DNA of 64,000 bases from Phosphoribacter sp037045055 (GCA_037045055.1 JBAOHJ010000002.1:248001-312000); one strand, 5' to 3'; shown: positions 16,984 to 25,390, numbered from the stretch's first letter. Numbers and translations: made by a program. The notes: generated by a model from the sequence alone, not told the origin.

Positions 16984-18186
16984 ATGACGGTCTACATGGT
17001 GACGATCAGCGCCGGCGACGGCGGCCAGGTCAGCCCCGAGGGCGAGGTGGCGGTCCCGGCGGCCGAGGACCTGTGGGTGTATGCCGCGCCGCAGGCCGGT
17101 CGCAAGGTCCACGACTGGTACCACGACGGGCAGCCGTGGGGGTGCGACGTCGAGTCCTACGTCATCCGCGGGATCGCCAAGGACGCCTCGGTCCACGTGA
17201 CCTTCGAGCCGATCCGCCTCGCCGTGACGACGACGCCGTGCCAGGGTGGGGAGTCCTCGGACGGCACTCTCGCGCCCTGCTCGAGCCTGCAGGACGGGCC
17301 GATCCTCGTCGACCATGGCTCGGCGTTGACCTTCCGGGCCACCCCGGCCGCGGGCTTCGTCGTCGACGAGTGGAGCGTGGACGGGCGGGTAGTGGCCCGG
17401 GCCTCGGCGGAGTACACCCTGGCGGGGATCACCGCGGACCACGCGGTGCGCGTCGCGTTCGCGCTCGCCCCGCTGGCGCCGGTGCGCTGGACGGGCACTG
17501 TGACGGTGCGCTACACGAAAGTGGACGCGCCGCCGGCGGCCAACTCGACCCGCCGTGCCGACACGGTGCTCACCCAGGCCGACCTGGACGCCTCGCCGGT
17601 CATCGGGCCGGTGCACCCGACCAAGGGCGGCACCGAGCGACACGAGTCCACCCGCACCGAGCAGGTCGCCGCCGTCGTCCTGGCCGGCGGTCCGGACGCC
17701 GACGGGCTCGTCGGGACGCTGGACCTGCGGTTGCATGAACTCACCCGCCACACCCGCACCCAGCAGGTCCGATTCGAGGCCCCGCCGGCGCGCGGGAGGG
17801 TCACCGTCGCCGAGGCCGACGAGACCTACCCGCTGGACTCGGCCCAGGGCAGGGCCGCTGCGGCCCTGTCGCTGCTGCCGCCCAACGCGTCCGTCGAGGT
17901 GGCCTGGGAGCAGGGCGAATGGGTGATCACGGTGCGCCTGGTGCCCTTCGACCTGCTCGGCGAGCGGCGCATCGCCACGCAGTGGCGGGTGGTCGGGGGC
18001 CCGGCCCCGGCCGACCCGCCCGCGCAGGTGGCCGGGGTCACCCTGGCCACCCCGGCGTTCCAGCGTCGAGTGCGCACCGGGAACACCGACCCCGAGGCGA
18101 GCAGGCTCAAGGGAACGGCCCGCGGCTCCGGCACCGACCGGTCAGGGGCCAGCGTGCGGTGGGACCTGCGGCTGCGCACCGGGTGA
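16984..18186 (+). CDS. hypothetical protein with two InlB-like B-repeats, no signal peptide
   Basis: 400-residue protein of unknown function. Residues about 5-75 and 77-165 are two divergent InlB B-repeat/bacterial-repeat modules, recognised by G-x-V-x-x-x-G, AAPQAGRKVHDWYHDG and TPAAGFVVDEWSVDG, each ending in V-x-V-x-F. The remaining 235 residues form a beta-rich region that I do not recognise. Such repeats are normally found in secreted adhesins, but the N-terminus MTVYMVTISAG has no signal peptide or membrane helix, so this one looks cytoplasmic or non-classically exported. ATG at 16984 follows GGAGGTG by 4 bp. It is transcribed alone. Confidence 0.7.
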   Translation: MTVYMVTISAGDGGQVSPEGEVAVPAAEDLWVYAAPQAGRKVHDWYHDGQPWGCDVESYVIRGIAKDASVHVTFEPIRLAVTTTPCQGGESSDGTLAPCSSLQDGPILVDHGSALTFRATPAAGFVVDEWSVDGRVVARASAEYTLAGITADHAVRVAFALAPLAPVRWTGTVTVRYTKVDAPPAANSTRRADTVLTQADLDASPVIGPVHPTKGGTERHESTRTEQVAAVVLAGGPDADGLVGTLDLRLHELTRHTRTQQVRFEAPPARGRVTVAEADETYPLDSAQGRAAAALSLLPPNASVEVAWEQGEWVITVRLVPFDLLGERRIATQWRVVGGPAPADPPAQVAGVTLATPAFQRRVRTGNTDPEASRLKGTARGSGTDRSGASVRWDLRLRTG

Positions 18187-18321
18187 GCCGGCACCGACCG
18201 GCCCGGGCCGCGGCCCCGATGAGCCGGCATCCCGGCCCGCACCGCGGCCCGGGTGTGCCCGGGCTAGCCTGGGCACGGTAGGGCGCACCACCGGCATACC
18301 GTCGCGACCAAGGGACCGGCC

Positions 18322-18894
18322 ATGGGTTTCCCCGAGAACGTCCTCGCCAGCGGCGAGCGCGTCGAGCGCTCCCTGCACCCGCACTGGCTCACCGTGCTGG
18401 GTGCGACCCTCGTCGGCCTGGTGCTCGTCGCGGTCGGCGCGGTCGCGGTGGCGGCGACCCCCGACGACTCCTCCGGCGCCCTCGTCCAGTGGATCGCCCT
18501 GGGGCTGCTGATCGCGCTCGCCGTGCCGCTCGTGCTCGTGCCGCTGCTGCGGTGGCGCACCACGCACTACGTCGTCACCACCCATCGGGTGATGGTCCGC
18601 CGAGGCATCCTGGCCAAGGCCGGCAAGGACATCACCTTGTCCAAGATCACCGACGTGTCCTTCCGGCAGAGCCTGCTGGACCGGATCATCCGGGCCGGCA
18701 CCCTGGACATCGAGTCGGCCGGCGACAGCGCCGATGAGTCCCTGCGGTACATCCCGCGCAGCGACGAGGTCCAGCAACTCATCAACCGGCTCATCGACGA
18801 GGACGCCAACCGCCGGGCCGGGCACCTCGTCGAGCAGGCCCAGCAGCGCGCAGCCATACCCCCGCTCGCCGAGGAGGAGTCGGGCCGGGCCTGA
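18322..18894 (+). CDS. membrane protein with bacterial PH domain
   Basis: 190-residue protein with two adjacent membrane helices (about residues 24-45 and 56-76) followed by a bPH2 (DUF304) pleckstrin-like domain: RTTHYVVTTHRVMVRRGILAKAG, DITLSKITDVSFRQSLLDRII and GTLDIESAG are the conserved strands. The charged C-terminal 40 residues are cytoplasmic. Family members are small membrane-associated proteins whose function is mostly unknown. Start ATG at 18322 is preceded by AAGGGACCGGCC. Its stop codon is the beginning of a 26-bp tandem array. Confidence 0.85.
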   Translation: MGFPENVLASGERVERSLHPHWLTVLGATLVGLVLVAVGAVAVAATPDDSSGALVQWIALGLLIALAVPLVLVPLLRWRTTHYVVTTHRVMVRRGILAKAGKDITLSKITDVSFRQSLLDRIIRAGTLDIESAGDSADESLRYIPRSDEVQQLINRLIDEDANRRAGHLVEQAQQRAAIPPLAEEESGRA

Positions 18895-18991
18895 CGCCGG
18901 CCCGGCGCGCTCGGGTCTGACGCCCGCCCGGCGCGCTCGGGTCTGACCCCCGCCCGGCGCGCTCGGGTCTGACCCCCGCCCGGCGCGCTCG
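18892..18991. repeat. 26-bp tandem array, four copies, starting at a stop codon
   Basis: Units of the form TCTGACCCCCGCCCGGCGCGCTCGGG minus wobble recur every 26 bp. The first copy contains the TGA stop (18892-18894) of the PH-domain gene. The array ends just before the 3' end of a leftward DUF998 gene at 19012, filling a convergent gap. No hairpin of the 1959 type is attached. Confidence 0.85.
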
Positions 18992-19011
18992 GCCGACGCC
19001 GTGAGCGCCTC

Positions 19012-19662
19012 TCAGCGCCCGCCCCGGTCGGGCTGCGCCATCGAGCCCGGGCGTCGGCAGCCGATCACCACGACCAGCGGCCACAGCGCGGTCCACAGCA
19101 GCAGGGCTCCCTCGCGCAGTCCCTGATCCGCGGTGTCGCCCAGGATGCCGAAGACCATCGTCAGCAGCAGCAGGACGGCGACGATGCTCACCGCCGCGGC
19201 CACCGGTCGGTGCAGCACGGCGGGCACGTGCGGGCCGTTGCGGGCGCTCACCGCGGCCCACAGCGCCAGGCAGAAGAAGGTCAGGCCCCCGGAGAAGGTG
19301 TGGCCGAGGAAGTAGCGCCCGGCGACGTGGTTCGGCGTGGCCGCCCACAGCATCATGAACCCGCCGCCCACTGCGAGCAGCCACCGGCCGGTGGGGTCGA
19401 CCGGGCGCAGCCCGGTGGCAGTGACCACGTGGCAGGCCCCGACCAGACCGACGGCGACCGCCATGACCCACCGGTTCGGGGCGTCGGACGCCCACAGGTC
19501 CGACAGCGGGTGCGCCACTCGGTCGTACCCGCTGGCCAGCGCCCCGGCATACCACCAGCCGAGGACGAGGACGACGGGGGCCAGGGTCGCCGACGCGGCC
19601 GCCCAGGACGCGGTATGCCGCAACGGGACCTCACGGGTGGTCGGGAGGGGCGCGGTGGTCAC
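19012..19662 (-). CDS. DUF998 family integral membrane protein
   Basis: 216-residue polytopic membrane protein with about six hydrophobic segments. GYDRVAHPLSDLWASDAPNR near residue 45 is the DUF998 signature, and HTFSGGLTFFCLALWAA is a conserved membrane segment. The function of the family is not known. The GTG at 19662 is taken as start; an AGGAG sits only one base before it, so a TTG 12 codons downstream, with GAGG six bases before it, is a realistic alternative. It is divergent from the DUF2520 gene across 70 bp. Confidence 0.75.
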   Translation of the reverse strand: MTTAPLPTTREVPLRHTASWAAASATLAPVVLVLGWWYAGALASGYDRVAHPLSDLWASDAPNRWVMAVAVGLVGACHVVTATGLRPVDPTGRWLLAVGGGFMMLWAATPNHVAGRYFLGHTFSGGLTFFCLALWAAVSARNGPHVPAVLHRPVAAAVSIVAVLLLLTMVFGILGDTADQGLREGALLLWTALWPLVVVIGCRRPGSMAQPDRGGR

Positions 19663-19732
19663 GCTCCTACCGTAGAGCGGCCCGTCGCTCGACGGGCATC
19701 GGCCCCGCCCGGCGGGTCCGTAGAGTGGCGCC

Positions 19733-20614
19733 GTGCAGCCAGCGGTGCTCGTGGTGGGGGCCGGATCGGTCGGCTCGGCCCTGTCGCGCGCCCTGCGCGA
19801 CGCCGGTATGCCGGTGGCCCTCGTGTCCGGCCGAGACCTGGCGGCCGCGGGCGTGCACCTTGCCCGTGCGGGGCCGCGTCGGCTGCTCGTGCTGGCCGTC
19901 CCGGACCGGGCCGTCGAGTCGGTCGCCGCTGATCTGGCCGGCCCGGTCGCCGCCGTCCTGGCCGGTCCGGTCACGTCGGCCGGGGCGCCGCCCCCCGGCA
20001 CCCCCTGGGCCGTCGTGCACTGCTCCGGCGCCCTCGGGTTGGACGTGCTCGACCCGCTGGCCGCCCTGGGGTGCTCGACCGGGTGTTGGCATCCCCTGCA
20101 GGCCTTCCCGACCCCCAGCACTGCCGTCGAGCGGGGGATCACCTGGGCGGTCACCGCGACCGAGCCCCTCGCCGGCACCCTGGCCGAGCTCACCGGGCTC
20201 GTCGGCGGCATACCGCTGCGGTTGGCCGAGTCGGACAAGGTGCGCTACCACGCCGCCGCAGCCCTGGCCGCCAACTACACGGTCACCCTGGCCGCGCACG
20301 CCACCGCCCTGCTGGGCGACTGCGGTCTGGCGCCCGAGGCCGGCCTGCGCGCCGTGCTGCCGCTGCTGCGCACCACCCTCGCGGGGCTGGACCGGGTGGG
20401 CCTGCCCGACGGGCTCACCGGTCCGCTGGCTCGCGGCGACCTCGGCACGGTCACCCGACACCTGGACGTCCTCGCGGCCTACCCGGACACCCTGGCGCTC
20501 TATCGCGCGGCCGGGCGGGCCACCCTCACGCTGCTGGCGCGGCGCGGGATGCCGGCCGACGACGTCGAGCGCGCCCGTGCGCTGCTCGCCGAGCCTGCCG
20601 TGACCGAAGGGTGA
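19733..20614 (+). CDS. Rossmann-like and DUF2520 domain protein, candidate ketopantoate reductase
   Basis: 293-residue protein with an N-terminal dinucleotide-binding fold (VLVVGAGSVGSALSRALRDAG, residues 5-25) and a C-terminal all-helical DUF2520 domain (KVRYHAAAALAANYTVTLAAH). The fold resembles ketopantoate reductase and pyrroline-5-carboxylate reductase. It is the first gene of a cluster with panD, panB and panC, in which PanE is the missing step, and the same neighbourhood is known from mycobacteria (Rv3603c beside panC-panD). The inference that it reduces ketopantoate is reasonable but unproven. GTG at 19733 is the start. Confidence 0.82.
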   Translation: MQPAVLVVGAGSVGSALSRALRDAGMPVALVSGRDLAAAGVHLARAGPRRLLVLAVPDRAVESVAADLAGPVAAVLAGPVTSAGAPPPGTPWAVVHCSGALGLDVLDPLAALGCSTGCWHPLQAFPTPSTAVERGITWAVTATEPLAGTLAELTGLVGGIPLRLAESDKVRYHAAAALAANYTVTLAAHATALLGDCGLAPEAGLRAVLPLLRTTLAGLDRVGLPDGLTGPLARGDLGTVTRHLDVLAAYPDTLALYRAAGRATLTLLARRGMPADDVERARALLAEPAVTEG

Positions 20615-20748
20615 CCTTCGCCGCATCCGCGTCGGGCATGGATGACGACCCCTCAACGTTGGATACCATGCTGGCCTGCCAGTTGGGCCCGCTCCGGCCG
20701 CAAACCGGACCTGTAGTCGGCACTCCGTGTCCCGAGAGGATCACCTCA

Positions 20749-21273
20749 GTGCGCTTCAAGACCATGGTGAGCGGCAAGATCCACCGCGCCCGTGTCACCG
20801 CGGCGGACCTGCACTACGTCGGCAGCATCACCGTCGACCTCGACCTGCTCGACGCCGCGGGGATCGAGCCCTTCGAACGCGTCCAGGTCGTCGACATCGA
20901 CAACGGCGCCCGCCTGGAGACCTACACCATCGCCGGCGCCCGCGGCTCCGGGGAGATCCAGCTCAACGGGGCGGCGGCACGGCTGGTCAACCCGGGCGAT
21001 CTGGTCATCATCATGGCCTACCAGCAGATCGTCGTGCCGGTCCCCGAGGACTGGCACCCGCGGGTCGTGCTGGTGGACCCCAAGGACAACTCCATCGCCG
21101 AGGTCATCACCGACCGTGACCATCCGCACGCCCTGCGCGGCGCGACGCTGGCCTACCCCGACATGTCGGATGTCGCGGCGTTGCCCGAGACCAGGGAGCC
21201 GACACCGAGCGGGGCAGCCCTCGAATCGTGGTCGCCGTACAACGGGACCTTCGAGGGCACGACGTGCGGCTGA
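20749..21273 (+). CDS. panD: aspartate 1-decarboxylase
   Basis: Makes beta-alanine from L-aspartate for pantothenate. The proenzyme self-cleaves at Gly25-Ser26 in VTAADLHYVGSITVD to give the pyruvoyl cofactor; the surrounding residues, KIHRARVT and GSGEIQLNGAAARLVNPGD, are typical. GTG at 20749 is chosen because MRFKTMVSGKIHRARVT is the family N-terminus and AGAGGA lies 9 bp upstream. The protein is 174 residues, 30-40 longer than most PanD; the extra tail after the conserved domain (about residues 135-174) is hydrophilic and of unknown use. Its stop overlaps panB. 134 bp separate it from the DUF2520 gene. Confidence 0.95.
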   Translation: MRFKTMVSGKIHRARVTAADLHYVGSITVDLDLLDAAGIEPFERVQVVDIDNGARLETYTIAGARGSGEIQLNGAAARLVNPGDLVIIMAYQQIVVPVPEDWHPRVVLVDPKDNSIAEVITDRDHPHALRGATLAYPDMSDVAALPETREPTPSGAALESWSPYNGTFEGTTCG

Positions 21274-22091
21274 GCATCCGCGACCTGCAGGGGATGCACG
21301 ACCGCGGCGAGCGGATCCCCATGGTCACCGCCTACGACTACACGAGCGCTCGGCTCGTCGACCGCTCCACTGTGCCGCTGGTGCTCGTCGGCGACTCGCT
21401 CGGCATGGTCATGCAGGGGCATTCCTCGACCCTGGGCGTCACCGTGGACGACATCGTCTACCACACCCGGTCGGTGATCCGCGGGTGCCGGCGGCCCCTG
21501 GTCGTCGCCGACCTCCCATTCCTCAGTTACGCCACCGAGACCGACGCGCTGCGCGCCTCCGGGCGGATGATCGCCGAGGGCGGGGCCCAGTCGGTCAAGC
21601 TCGAGGGTGGGGTCACCGTCGCGCCGACCATCCGGCGGGTGGTCGACGCGGGCATCCCGGTCATGGCGCACCTCGGGTACACCCCGCAGTCGGTCCACCA
21701 GATCGGCCTGCGGGTGCAGGGCAAGGACGCCGCCCGCGCGCGTCAACTGCTCGCGGACGCGGTCGCCGTGCAGCAGGCCGGTGCCTGGGCGGTGGTCCTC
21801 GAGCTCATCCCGGCCCCCCTGGCCGCGGCTATCACCGAGCGCCTGTCGATCCCGACCATCGGCATCGGCGCGGGGCCGCACTGCAGCGGCGAGGTGCAGG
21901 TCTGGCACGACATCCTCGGGCTCTACGACGACTTCGTGCCGCGGCATACCCGGCAGTACCGCACGCTCGCCGCGCAGATCGCCGGTGCCCTCGACGAGTA
22001 TGCCGCCGACGTGCGCGAGGGTCGGTTCCCCACCGAGGCCAACAGCTCTCGCCTGGACCCCGCCGTGCTGGCGGAGGCGCTCGGCCCGTGA
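21264..22091 (+). CDS. panB: 3-methyl-2-oxobutanoate hydroxymethyltransferase
   Basis: First committed step of pantothenate synthesis: transfers a hydroxymethyl group from methylene-tetrahydrofolate to ketoisovalerate, giving ketopantoate. The 275-residue product has the full PanB barrel: MVTAYDYTSARLVD, VGDSLGMVMQGHSSTLGVT with the metal Asp, DLPFLSY, VKLEGG, MAHLGYTPQSVHQIG, and ELIPAPLAAAITE with the catalytic Glu, then GIGAGPHCSGEVQVWHDILG. GTG at 21264 overlaps the panD stop by 10 bp. Its stop overlaps the panC start by GTGA, so panDBC is one coupled unit. Confidence 0.97.
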   Translation: MRLSIRDLQGMHDRGERIPMVTAYDYTSARLVDRSTVPLVLVGDSLGMVMQGHSSTLGVTVDDIVYHTRSVIRGCRRPLVVADLPFLSYATETDALRASGRMIAEGGAQSVKLEGGVTVAPTIRRVVDAGIPVMAHLGYTPQSVHQIGLRVQGKDAARARQLLADAVAVQQAGAWAVVLELIPAPLAAAITERLSIPTIGIGAGPHCSGEVQVWHDILGLYDDFVPRHTRQYRTLAAQIAGALDEYAADVREGRFPTEANSSRLDPAVLAEALGP

Positions 22092-22933
22092 ACGTCGTGA
22101 CGACCCGCGCGCAGGTGCGCGCGGCGCGCGCGGCATACCCGCGTCTGGGTTTCGTGCCGACGATGGGCTACCTGCACGAGGGGCACCTGTCGCTGGTGCG
22201 CCAGGCCAAGGCCGAGTGCGGGGCGGTCGCGGTGTCGATCTTCGTCAACCCCCTGCAGTTCGCGCCCACCGAGGATCTGGCCAGCTACCCCCGCGACCTC
22301 GAGCGCGACCTCGCGCTGCTGCGCGAGGTCGGGTGCGACCTGGTCTGGACCCCGGGTCCCGACGAGGTCTATCCGCCCGGTTTCGCCACGTCGGTGGACG
22401 TCCGCGGCGGGGTGACCGACGTCCTGGAGGGGGCCGCGCGCCCGGGTCACTTCCGCGGCGTGGCCACGGTGGTGGCCGTGCTGCTCAACGCGGTCGGTGC
22501 CGACCGGGCGTACTTCGGGCAGAAGGACGCCCAGCAGTGCGTCGTGGTGCGCCGGATGGTCGCCGACCTGGCCATGCCGGTGCAGGTCGTCGTGGGGGCG
22601 ACGGTGCGCGAGGCCGACGGTCTGGCGATGAGCAGCCGCAACACCTACCTCACCCCCGAGCAGCGGGCCCAGGCCCCGGCGCTCTACCGCGCGCTGTGCG
22701 CCGTGGCGCAGCGGTATGCCGCCGGCGAGCGCGACGCGGATGCGCTGCGGACGGCGGCCCGGCAGGTCCTGGCGTCGGCGCCGCTGGGGGAGCTCGCCTA
22801 CGTCAGCGTCGCCGACCCGACGAGCCTGGCCGAGGTGGTCCAGGTGGACCCCGCGGTGGGGGCGGTGGTGTCGACGGCGGTGCGCTTCGGTCGGACCAGG
22901 CTCATCGACAACGTGGTGTTGCCGCCGTCCTGA
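22088..22933 (+). CDS. panC: pantothenate synthetase (pantoate-beta-alanine ligase)
   Basis: Joins pantoate and beta-alanine using ATP through a pantoyl-adenylate. The 281-residue protein has the class I synthetase-like signature: FVPTMGYLHEGHLSLVRQAK carries the HIGH motif, SIFVNPLQFAP follows, and GQKDAQQCVVVRRMV and MSSRNTYLTPEQR carry the pantoate- and ATP-binding residues (KMSKS-like SSRN). GTG at 22088 overlaps the panB stop. It completes the pathway with panB and panD; only PanE is not assigned, for which the DUF2520 gene is the candidate. The gene converges on a DUF4863 gene 35 bp away. Confidence 0.97.
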   Translation: MNVVTTRAQVRAARAAYPRLGFVPTMGYLHEGHLSLVRQAKAECGAVAVSIFVNPLQFAPTEDLASYPRDLERDLALLREVGCDLVWTPGPDEVYPPGFATSVDVRGGVTDVLEGAARPGHFRGVATVVAVLLNAVGADRAYFGQKDAQQCVVVRRMVADLAMPVQVVVGATVREADGLAMSSRNTYLTPEQRAQAPALYRALCAVAQRYAAGERDADALRTAARQVLASAPLGELAYVSVADPTSLAEVVQVDPAVGAVVSTAVRFGRTRLIDNVVLPPS

Positions 22934-22968
22934 GGTGCCGGTGACGCGCGGCCCTGTCGGTCCGCGGT

Positions 22969-23436
22969 TCAGGTGAACTGGATCGCGCCGTCGGGCAGCA
23001 GATAGAGGACCAGGGCCTGCCCCCCGGTGACCGTGGGGTTGTGCGCCGACATCGGCGGATAGACGCACCAGCCTCGGCCGTAGCCGTCGAACTTGGCCCC
23101 CTCGGTCAGCGGCAGCACCATGTCGACCTCGCCCTTGGGGTGCATGTGGTGCGGGCCGACCACCTCGGTCATGTCCACGACGTCGACGCTGAAGTGGTGG
23201 GTCGTCTCGCTGGGCTTGAGCACGCGACCGTAGCGCAGCTCGGGGTCGCCGCGCTCGCACATCCAGCCCTGGGCGATGGCCTGCTGGCACGCCTGGAACA
23301 CCTGCTCGAAGGTGTCACCGTCCGGAGGGAACTTCTCGGTGAGCACCGCCTCGAGCGACTGGTCCACGGGTCGGCCGTCGATCTGCGCGGTGATCGTCGC
23401 GATGAGCTCGGCGAAGTCGTCCTTGGTCATGGTCAT
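22969..23436 (-). CDS. DUF4863 family protein (PnbB-like, aromatic degradation)
   Basis: 155-residue small protein of the DUF4863 family, which includes 4-hydroxylaminobenzoate lyase PnbB and proteins encoded in box-type benzoate clusters. Cupin-like features are visible in the second half: GPHHMHPKGEVDMVLPL, FDGYGRGWCVYPP and GGQALVLYLLPDGAIQF. ATG at 23436 has a clear AGGAGG 6-7 bp upstream. It is read in the same direction as boxD across a 263-bp repeat-filled gap. Its exact role here is unknown; placement beside boxD suggests work on an aromatic-derived CoA ester. Confidence 0.75.
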   Translation of the reverse strand: MTMTKDDFAELIATITAQIDGRPVDQSLEAVLTEKFPPDGDTFEQVFQACQQAIAQGWMCERGDPELRYGRVLKPSETTHHFSVDVVDMTEVVGPHHMHPKGEVDMVLPLTEGAKFDGYGRGWCVYPPMSAHNPTVTGGQALVLYLLPDGAIQFT

Positions 23437-23538
23437 AGCTGCCTCCTGCGGTCGTGGGTGGGTCTGGGCTGGGTCCGGGCTGGGTCAGGTCGGCGGCTCG
23501 GCGTCGGTCCGTGGCTGGTCGAGGGGGGTGGTGCCGCG

Positions 23539-23579
23539 CAGCTCTGCATTGCCCGCCAGCGGCGGGCAATGCAGAGCTG
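23539..23579. repeat. perfect 19-bp hairpin, copy 2 of a dispersed element
   Basis: CAGCTCTGCATTGCCCGCC (23539-23557), loop AGC, and the exact reverse complement (23561-23579). The inner 16 bp of each arm are identical to the hairpin at 1959-1993. As there, it touches a tandem array and lies between two leftward genes (boxD and the DUF4863 gene). Confidence 0.85.
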
Positions 23580-23672
23580 TCGGACAGTGCCCATCCCGGC
23601 CGGGCCGTGCCCATTTCCCGGACAGTGCCCATTTCCCGGACAGTGCCCATCCCGCCCGGGCCGTGCCATTGC
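23577..23672. repeat. 18-20-bp tandem array attached to the hairpin
   Basis: About five units of CGGACAGTGCCCATTTCC and variants (CGGGCCGTGCCCAT, ending CCCGGC or CCCGCC) run from the hairpin arm toward the boxD stop. Read away from the hairpin, both arrays begin with similar bases (GTCGG followed by CA or ACA), which suggests the two hairpin-plus-array loci share an origin. Confidence 0.8.
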
Positions 23673-23699
23673 CGACCGAGGAACCGGCATCCCCGGCGG

Positions 23700-25274
23700 T
23701 CAGTAGCTCAGCGTCGCGCCGCCGGCGGCGAGCGCTTCCAGCCTGGGCAGCGGTCCCTGGATCGCCGCGAGCTGGTGGTAGAAGCGCAGCGCCCGCAGGC
23801 CACCGAGCTCCTCGCCGCCGCCGGCGCGGCCGGGGCCGCCGTGGATGCACTGCGGCATGACGTTGCCGTGGCCGGTGCTCAGCGACCCGACGCTCTTGTT
23901 GACGTTGAGCACGCGCCCGTGCCGACCGGCCAGGGCCAGGCTGGCCGCCTCGATGAACGCGGCGTCGCCGGAGAAGACCGACGAGGCCAGCGACCCCAGG
24001 CCGCGGGCGGCCAAGGCGAAGGCGTGCTCGGGGTCGCGGTAGGGCAGGATCGTCGACGCGGGGCCGAACACCTCGACGTCGTGCACCGCCTGCGCCGCGT
24101 CCGGGTCGGCGCACGACAACAAGGTCGGCGGCAGGAATGCCGAAACCTCGGGGTCGGCGTCGACGGGCGCGAAACCGTCGCCACCGGCGTACACGACCGC
24201 CGCCTCGGACCGCAGGGCAGCCAGGCCCTCCTCGCACGAGCGTTTCTGGTCCAGGGAGACCACCGGGCCCATCCGCACCCCCTCGGTGCGAGGATTGCCG
24301 ACGGTGGTCTTGGCCAGGCGGGCCGCCACCGCGTCGGCGACGTCGCCGGCGATCCCCGCGGGCACGATGATCCGCCGGATCGCCGTGCACTTCTGACCGG
24401 CCTTGTGGGTCATCTCGCGGACGACCTCCTTGACCAGCAGGTCGAACTCGGCAGCGCCGGGGGTGGCGTCGGGCCCGAGGACCGTGCTGTTGAGGCTGTC
24501 GGCCTCGATGTTGACCCGACAGTTGTTGTGCAGCACGGTGGGGTTGCCGCGGATCTTCATCCCGGTGTCGGCCGACCCGGTGAACGAGACGACGTCGCCG
24601 ACCTGCAGGTGATCGAGCAGGTCACCGGCCGAACCGCAGACGACCGACAGGGCCCCGTCGGGCAGGATGCCTGCCTCGACGACGTCCTTGACCATCCGCT
24701 GGGTGAGCCACGAGGTCGCGGTGGCCGGCTTGGCAAAGATCGGCACGCCCGACAGCAGGGTCGGACCAGCCTTCTCCCAGAGCCCCCAGCTGGGGAAGTT
24801 GAAGGCGTTGATGTGGACGGCCACGCCGCGCAGCGGCTGGGCCAGGTGGACGGCCGCGAACGTCCCGTCCTTGGACAGCGACGTGATCGGGCCGTCGAGC
24901 AGGTAACGCCCCTCGCCCAGGGCGGCCCCGGCCCGGGCGAAGGAGCGCAGGGTGAAGATGCCGCCGTCGATGTCCGACTGGGCATCCGTCGCGGTGTTGC
25001 CGGAGTTCTCCAGGGCGATCCGGTAGTAGTCCTCGCGGTTGGCCGCGAGGACATCGGCGATCTTGCCGACGAGCGCCGCCCGCTCGGCGTAGCTCAGCGC
25101 CCGCAACGCCGGCCCTCCGACGGTGCGCGCGTGCTCGAGACCGGCGCGGTAGTCCAGGCCGGCCGTGCTCGCCCGGACCAGCTCGGTGCCCAGCACCGGG
25201 TCCACCAGCGCGGTGCCCGCTCCGGCGCCCTCGACCCACGCCCCGCCAATGTAGTTCGCCAGCTTCTCGGTCAC
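23700..25274 (-). CDS. boxD: 3,4-dehydroadipyl-CoA semialdehyde dehydrogenase (BoxD / PaaZ-N-like)
   Basis: 524-residue aldehyde dehydrogenase of the PaaN/PaaZ/BoxD group, oxidising the ring-opened semialdehyde to 3,4-dehydroadipyl-CoA in the box benzoyl-CoA pathway. Landmarks are NAFNFPSWG, FTGSADTGMKIRGNP, NIEADSLNSTVL with the general-base Glu, and GQKCTAIRRIIVP with the nucleophile Cys, plus QCIHGGPGRAGGGEELGG near the C-terminus. It lacks the MaoC-type hydratase domain of full PaaZ, which fits BoxD. GTG at 25274 follows GAGGAG by 7 bp. It lies 20 kb from boxB-boxC, with the DUF4863 gene behind it. Confidence 0.85.
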   Translation of the reverse strand: MTEKLANYIGGAWVEGAGAGTALVDPVLGTELVRASTAGLDYRAGLEHARTVGGPALRALSYAERAALVGKIADVLAANREDYYRIALENSGNTATDAQSDIDGGIFTLRSFARAGAALGEGRYLLDGPITSLSKDGTFAAVHLAQPLRGVAVHINAFNFPSWGLWEKAGPTLLSGVPIFAKPATATSWLTQRMVKDVVEAGILPDGALSVVCGSAGDLLDHLQVGDVVSFTGSADTGMKIRGNPTVLHNNCRVNIEADSLNSTVLGPDATPGAAEFDLLVKEVVREMTHKAGQKCTAIRRIIVPAGIAGDVADAVAARLAKTTVGNPRTEGVRMGPVVSLDQKRSCEEGLAALRSEAAVVYAGGDGFAPVDADPEVSAFLPPTLLSCADPDAAQAVHDVEVFGPASTILPYRDPEHAFALAARGLGSLASSVFSGDAAFIEAASLALAGRHGRVLNVNKSVGSLSTGHGNVMPQCIHGGPGRAGGGEELGGLRALRFYHQLAAIQGPLPRLEALAAGGATLSY

Positions 25275-25390
25275 TGCGGCTCCTCGGCTCGTCGTCCCTG
25301 GTGTCCCTGCGCCTGTCGATGTCCCTGCGATTGTCGCGGACCGCTGCGGCAGGCACCACCCGGGGTGCTCGTGTGGGTCGCGGCGGGGCG

